A stretch of DNA of 64,000 nucleotides from the NCBI GenBank assembly GCA_002492465.1, contig DKYT01000004.1, positions 62,001 through 126,000 of the forward strand, written 5' to 3'. The position numbers and the translations under genes are program-made. This document shows positions 61,055 through 64,000 of this stretch, in pieces. This stretch comes from Lachnospiraceae bacterium UBA7093. Its GTDB lineage: Bacteria > Bacillota > Clostridia > Lachnospirales > Lachnospiraceae. How positions within the stretch are numbered: the stretch's first letter is position 1; each line of letters starts with the position of its first letter. A model generated the notes under the pieces. The model searched no databases and was not told the origin of the DNA. It saw nothing but the letters and a program-made list of their open reading frames with translations.

Positions 61055-62479
61055 ATGATTTGTTATAAATGCGGATGCCGTTTGTCAGAACATGATTTTT
61101 GTACGGGCTGTGGTGCAGATGTAGGTCTTTATAAGAGAATTATGTTTATGTCCAATCGTTTTTATAACGACGGACTTGAGAAAGCCACGGTAAGAGATTT
61201 ATCCGGAGCAATTGTCAGCTTGCGGCAGAGTTTAAAATTTAATAAGAACAATATAGAAGCAAGGAACCTGTTAGGTCTTGTTTATTTCGAAATGGGCGAG
61301 GTGGTTTCCGCTCTCGGCGAGTGGGTGATCAGTAAGAACCTGCGTCCCCAGAAAAATATTGCAGATGATTATATTGGCATGATCCAGTCCAATCAGGCAA
61401 GATTGGATACCATCAACCAAACCATCAAAAAGTACAATCAGGCGTTGCTTTACTGTTATCAGGACAGCCTGGATCTTGCAGTGATACAATTAAAGAAAGT
61501 ACTTTCCTACAATCCCAAATATGTGTGCGCGCATCAGCTGCTGGCGCTTTTATACATTATGTCGGAAGAATGGGAAAAAGCGCACAGGGAATTGGAAAAG
61601 TGCCGTCAGATCGATACCAATAACACCACCACCCTTCGTTACCTCAAGGAAGTGGAGCATATGTTGATGCCGGAGGAAGCGGCAAAAGGCGCTTCTCCCA
61701 AAAAGGCAGTTAAAGAAAATGTGGTGCGGTATCAAAGCGGCAACGAGACCATTATCCAGCCGGTAAATATGAAGGAGTCCAGGGGCGTATCCACTCTGTT
61801 GAATCTGGGAATCGGCGTTTTGATTGGCGTGGCGCTTGCCTGCTTTCTCATTCTGCCGGGGCAGATCCAGAATGCAAAGGCGGATATCAACAGTCAGCTC
61901 AGGGTGGTAAGCGAACAGTCTGACGCCAAGACGGCGACCATCGACGAGCAGGAGCAGACGATACAAAAGCTCACAGATGAAAAGGAGCAGTTGTCAGAGG
62001 AGCTTTCCAAATATCAGGGAACGGACGGTACCTTAAAGGCGACGGATGGACTCATGATGGCGGTCAGCGCGTATTTGGAAAATCCTGAAGATATAGAAAC
62101 CATTGCGGCATATCTGGAGGCGCTGGACGAGGAAGAAGAGGGGGAAGAAGGCAGCCAGAACAAGACGGAGGCGTTCACCGCCCTGTATGAGGATTTGGTA
62201 GAGGACTTAAGGGAAAAACTGGTTACCTACTATTACAATGCGGGATATGCCAGCTACCGTGCCGATGATTTTGAAGGAGCGATTCCCAATTTGACCAGGG
62301 CTTATCAATATGATCAAACAAACGGCGACGCGCTGTATAACCTGGCAAACAGCTATCGCAGAAGCGGGGACAACGATAAGGCGAAGGAACTTTATGCCGA
62401 GGTAATCGATCAATTCCCGGGCACCGAGAAAGCGAACCGCTCAGAAACCTATCTGGCGGAGATCAATAACGCAGAATAG
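61055..62479 (+). CDS. Zinc-ribbon TPR membrane protein
   Basis: A 474-residue protein with AAGGAG before the ATG. The N-terminus has a C4 zinc ribbon (CYKCGCRLSEHDFCTGCG, residues 3-20). Residues about 35-205 contain TPR units, one membrane helix lies at about 250-270 (LGIGVLIGVALACFLILPG), a coiled coil at about 275-325, and TPR units again at about 385-470 (YNAGYASYRADDFEGAIPNL, NLANSYRRSGDNDKAKELY). The layout suggests a scaffold spanning the membrane, with the C-terminal TPRs outside. Function unknown. Confidence 0.8.
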   Translation: MICYKCGCRLSEHDFCTGCGADVGLYKRIMFMSNRFYNDGLEKATVRDLSGAIVSLRQSLKFNKNNIEARNLLGLVYFEMGEVVSALGEWVISKNLRPQKNIADDYIGMIQSNQARLDTINQTIKKYNQALLYCYQDSLDLAVIQLKKVLSYNPKYVCAHQLLALLYIMSEEWEKAHRELEKCRQIDTNNTTTLRYLKEVEHMLMPEEAAKGASPKKAVKENVVRYQSGNETIIQPVNMKESRGVSTLLNLGIGVLIGVALACFLILPGQIQNAKADINSQLRVVSEQSDAKTATIDEQEQTIQKLTDEKEQLSEELSKYQGTDGTLKATDGLMMAVSAYLENPEDIETIAAYLEALDEEEEGEEGSQNKTEAFTALYEDLVEDLREKLVTYYYNAGYASYRADDFEGAIPNLTRAYQYDQTNGDALYNLANSYRRSGDNDKAKELYAEVIDQFPGTEKANRSETYLAEINNAE

Positions 62480-62540
62480 AAAAACGAAAACAGGGATCAC
62501 CAAACGCCGACACGCTTTGCGAGCCAGCTTATTGGACACA

Positions 62541-62575
62541 AAAGAGAACAAACAATAGTTTGTTCTCTTTTTTTG
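62541..62575 (+). terminator. Terminator between the TPR gene and spoIIA
   Basis: AAAGAGAACAAAC (62541-62553) pairs exactly with GTTTGTTCTCTTT (62558-62570), followed by TTTTT. It isolates the spoIIA operon. Confidence 0.9.
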
Positions 62576-62609
62576 GATATGACGGTTGATTGAAGAAAGG
62601 GGAAGCAAT

Positions 62610-62918
62610 ATGGATGAGAATTTTAAGGTAATTGACAATTACCTGATGGTCAGAATGCCGGAGGAGGTAGATCATCACAAGTCGGTTTACATAAGTAAAA
62701 CTGCCGATGAGTATATTATGCGGGAAGGAGTGGGGAACGTGGTGTTTGATTTTGAGGACACTCGTTTTATGGACAGTTCGGGAATTGGCATTATTATTGG
62801 AAGGTATAAGAAGATATCTTATTTTGGCGGGAAGGTCTTTGCCATCAACACGGATATGCGGATTAAAAGGACACTGATGATATGTGGTTTACATAAAGTG
62901 ATAGAAATTATGGAGTGA
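62610..62918 (+). CDS. spoIIAA: Anti-sigma-F factor antagonist
   Basis: A 102-residue STAS-domain protein. The ATG at 62610 follows GGGGAAG. The phosphorylatable serine is in FMDSSGIGIIIG, preceded by VVFDFEDTRF. Dephosphorylated SpoIIAA binds SpoIIAB and frees sigma-F in the forespore. It begins the operon spoIIAA-spoIIAB-sigF. Confidence 0.94.
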   Translation: MDENFKVIDNYLMVRMPEEVDHHKSVYISKTADEYIMREGVGNVVFDFEDTRFMDSSGIGIIIGRYKKISYFGGKVFAINTDMRIKRTLMICGLHKVIEIME

Positions 62919-62930
62919 AAGGGAGAAAAA

Positions 62931-63431
62931 ATGGAAACAGGGCATAAAATGCGAAAAAAAACACGTAATGAAATGAGTATGTCATTTGATGCGGTCTCTG
63001 TCAACGAGGCGTTTGCAAGGGTTGCGGTAGCCGCCTTTGTCACCCCCTTAAATCCTACTCTTGAGGAGGTTTCGGACATTAAGACGGCGGTTTCGGAAGC
63101 GGTTACCAACGCGATTATTCACGGCTATGACAGTGAGTACGAAGGAGGAACCCAGCCGGAAAAACGGGATCAGGTCTATCTCCACTGTATCATTGAGGAG
63201 GACGTGCTGCAGGTGGAGATCAGAGATACGGGGAAAGGAATTGAGGACATTGAGCAGGCAATGGAGCCTCTCTTTACCACCAAACCGGAAATGGACAGGT
63301 CGGGTATGGGGTTTGCATTTATGGAGGCGTTTATGGACGACCTGGAGGTGCTTTCGGAGCCTGGCTGCGGCACAACGGTACTGATGAAGAAAAAACTGGG
63401 GACTACGCCATGGATCAGGCAAGAGGAATGA
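62931..63431 (+). CDS. spoIIAB: Anti-sigma-F factor, serine-protein kinase
   Basis: A 166-residue GHKL-ATPase-fold kinase. The N-box is AVSEAVTNAIIHGY, the G1 box DTGKGI, and the G2 box RSGMGFAFM. It binds sigma-F and phosphorylates SpoIIAA. It starts 12 bp after spoIIAA and ends 3 bp before sigF. Confidence 0.94.
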   Translation: METGHKMRKKTRNEMSMSFDAVSVNEAFARVAVAAFVTPLNPTLEEVSDIKTAVSEAVTNAIIHGYDSEYEGGTQPEKRDQVYLHCIIEEDVLQVEIRDTGKGIEDIEQAMEPLFTTKPEMDRSGMGFAFMEAFMDDLEVLSEPGCGTTVLMKKKLGTTPWIRQEE

Positions 63432-63434
63432 CCT

Positions 63435-64000
63435 ATGACGGAAAACGCAGTACTGATCGAAAGAGCACAGGCAGGAGAAAAGGAAGCAAGAGAGGTACTG
63501 ATAGAGCAGAATCTGGGACTGGTGCGCCACATTGTGAAGCGTTTTGTGGGAAGGGGCTATGATCCTGAGGATTTATTTCAGATCGGCGTGATCGGTCTCA
63601 TCAAGTCAATCGATAAATTTAATACGGGCTATGACGTGAAATTCTCCACCTACGCCGTTCCCCTGATTACAGGGGAAATCAAACGGTTTATCAGGGACGA
63701 CGGCATGGTAAAGGTTTCCAGAACCCTGAAGGAAAACGGAATGCGCGTAAAATATGCAAGGGAAAGGCTGAGCAGCCGGCTGAACCGGGAGCCGACGATC
63801 CTGGAGGTGGCAGGGGAAGCGGCGCTTTCTGTGGAAGAGGTGGTGCTTGCCATGGAAGCAAATGTGCAGGTGGAATCCATTTACAAATCCGTTTATCAGA
63901 ATGATGGCAATGAGATTTTCATGGTGGATCAGCTTGCCGATGAAAAGCAGAGCGAGCAGGAAGCAATTTTAAATCATCTGGTGGTGCGTCAGCTGATCAG
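63435..64000 (+). CDS. sigF: RNA polymerase sigma-F factor (3' truncated by window)
   Basis: The ATG at 63435 lies three bases after the SpoIIAB stop and the frame is open to the last base of the window (188 codons). Region 2 is clear: EQNLGLVRHIVKRF, DPEDLFQIGVIGLIKSIDKF, FSTYAVPLITGEIKRFIRDDG. Region 3 follows (VSRTLKENGMRVKYARERL, EPTILEVAGEAALSVEEV). Region 4 is outside the window. It is the first forespore sigma factor. Confidence 0.95.
   Translation, partial: MTENAVLIERAQAGEKEAREVLIEQNLGLVRHIVKRFVGRGYDPEDLFQIGVIGLIKSIDKFNTGYDVKFSTYAVPLITGEIKRFIRDDGMVKVSRTLKENGMRVKYARERLSSRLNREPTILEVAGEAALSVEEVVLAMEANVQVESIYKSVYQNDGNEIFMVDQLADEKQSEQEAILNHLVVRQLI

Overview
The window is a Lachnospiraceae-type (Clostridia, low to moderate GC, endospore-forming Firmicute) chromosome segment. 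The evidence is spoVA, spoIIA and alpha/beta-SASP sporulation genes, an AddAB helicase-nuclease in place of RecBCD, a T-box before valS, strong AGGAGG ribosome sites, frequent TTG/GTG starts, and nearly all genes on the + strand. No tRNA, rRNA, CRISPR array, phage or insertion sequence was found.

Layout. 1-12.3 kb: the end of spoVAD; a LysM gene and a leucine-rich gene that may be one broken gene; a CHASE2-adenylate cyclase; a TIM-barrel isomerase; a GAF/HD-GYP protein; secreted and FecR-type surface proteins; a membrane-anchored EEP phosphatase; then spoVAA-spoVAB. 12.3-14.1 kb: a compact two-gene cassette resembling a type IV (AbiE-like) toxin-antitoxin pair with its own promoter inside an inverted repeat. 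14.2-21.7 kb: ridA, shikimate kinase, a DMT exporter, a GH31 glucosidase, a detached spoVAE, aminopeptidase P and a NagD-like phosphatase. 21.7-28.8 kb: addBA. 28.9-32.9 kb: an ECF transporter (UPF0397 S component, fused double ATPase, EcfT), then a TPP riboswitch and thiT. 33-35.6 kb: malQ and a LacI regulator. 35.6-38.9 kb: CYTH, DJ-1, CBS, GreA-like, SASP and an S-component gene. 39-51 kb: tig-clpP-clpX-lon-engB, then membrane proteins, a D-lactate dehydrogenase-like gene, truA and a GH13 glucosidase. 51-54.9 kb: a MerR regulator divergent from a VIT/vWA surface protein and an exosortase. 54.9-64 kb: T-box and valS, a FapA/DUF342 protein, folC, a 48-codon gene, a zinc-ribbon TPR membrane protein, and spoIIAA-spoIIAB-sigF (cut by the window end).

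How the genes work together. Forespore genes recur: the spoVA channel genes lie in three separate places in the first 19 kb, two of them behind boxes that look like sigma-G promoters, and the sigma-F switch closes the window. The tig-clpPX-lon block is the housekeeping proteostasis set. The most unusual unit is the MerR / VIT-vWA / exosortase locus. The substrate protein ends in a PEP-CTERM-like tail (SEPG, hydrophobic segment, Arg cluster) and sits 32 bp before a membrane protein carrying the Cys-Arg-His triad of exosortases. Three 22-bp repeats lie in the divergent intergenic region. This looks like a one-enzyme, one-substrate protein-sorting system in a Gram-positive spore former. Other points of interest are the AbiE-like cassette, a pseudoknot-capable element before the FecR gene, and a cAMP/c-di-GMP signalling neighbourhood.
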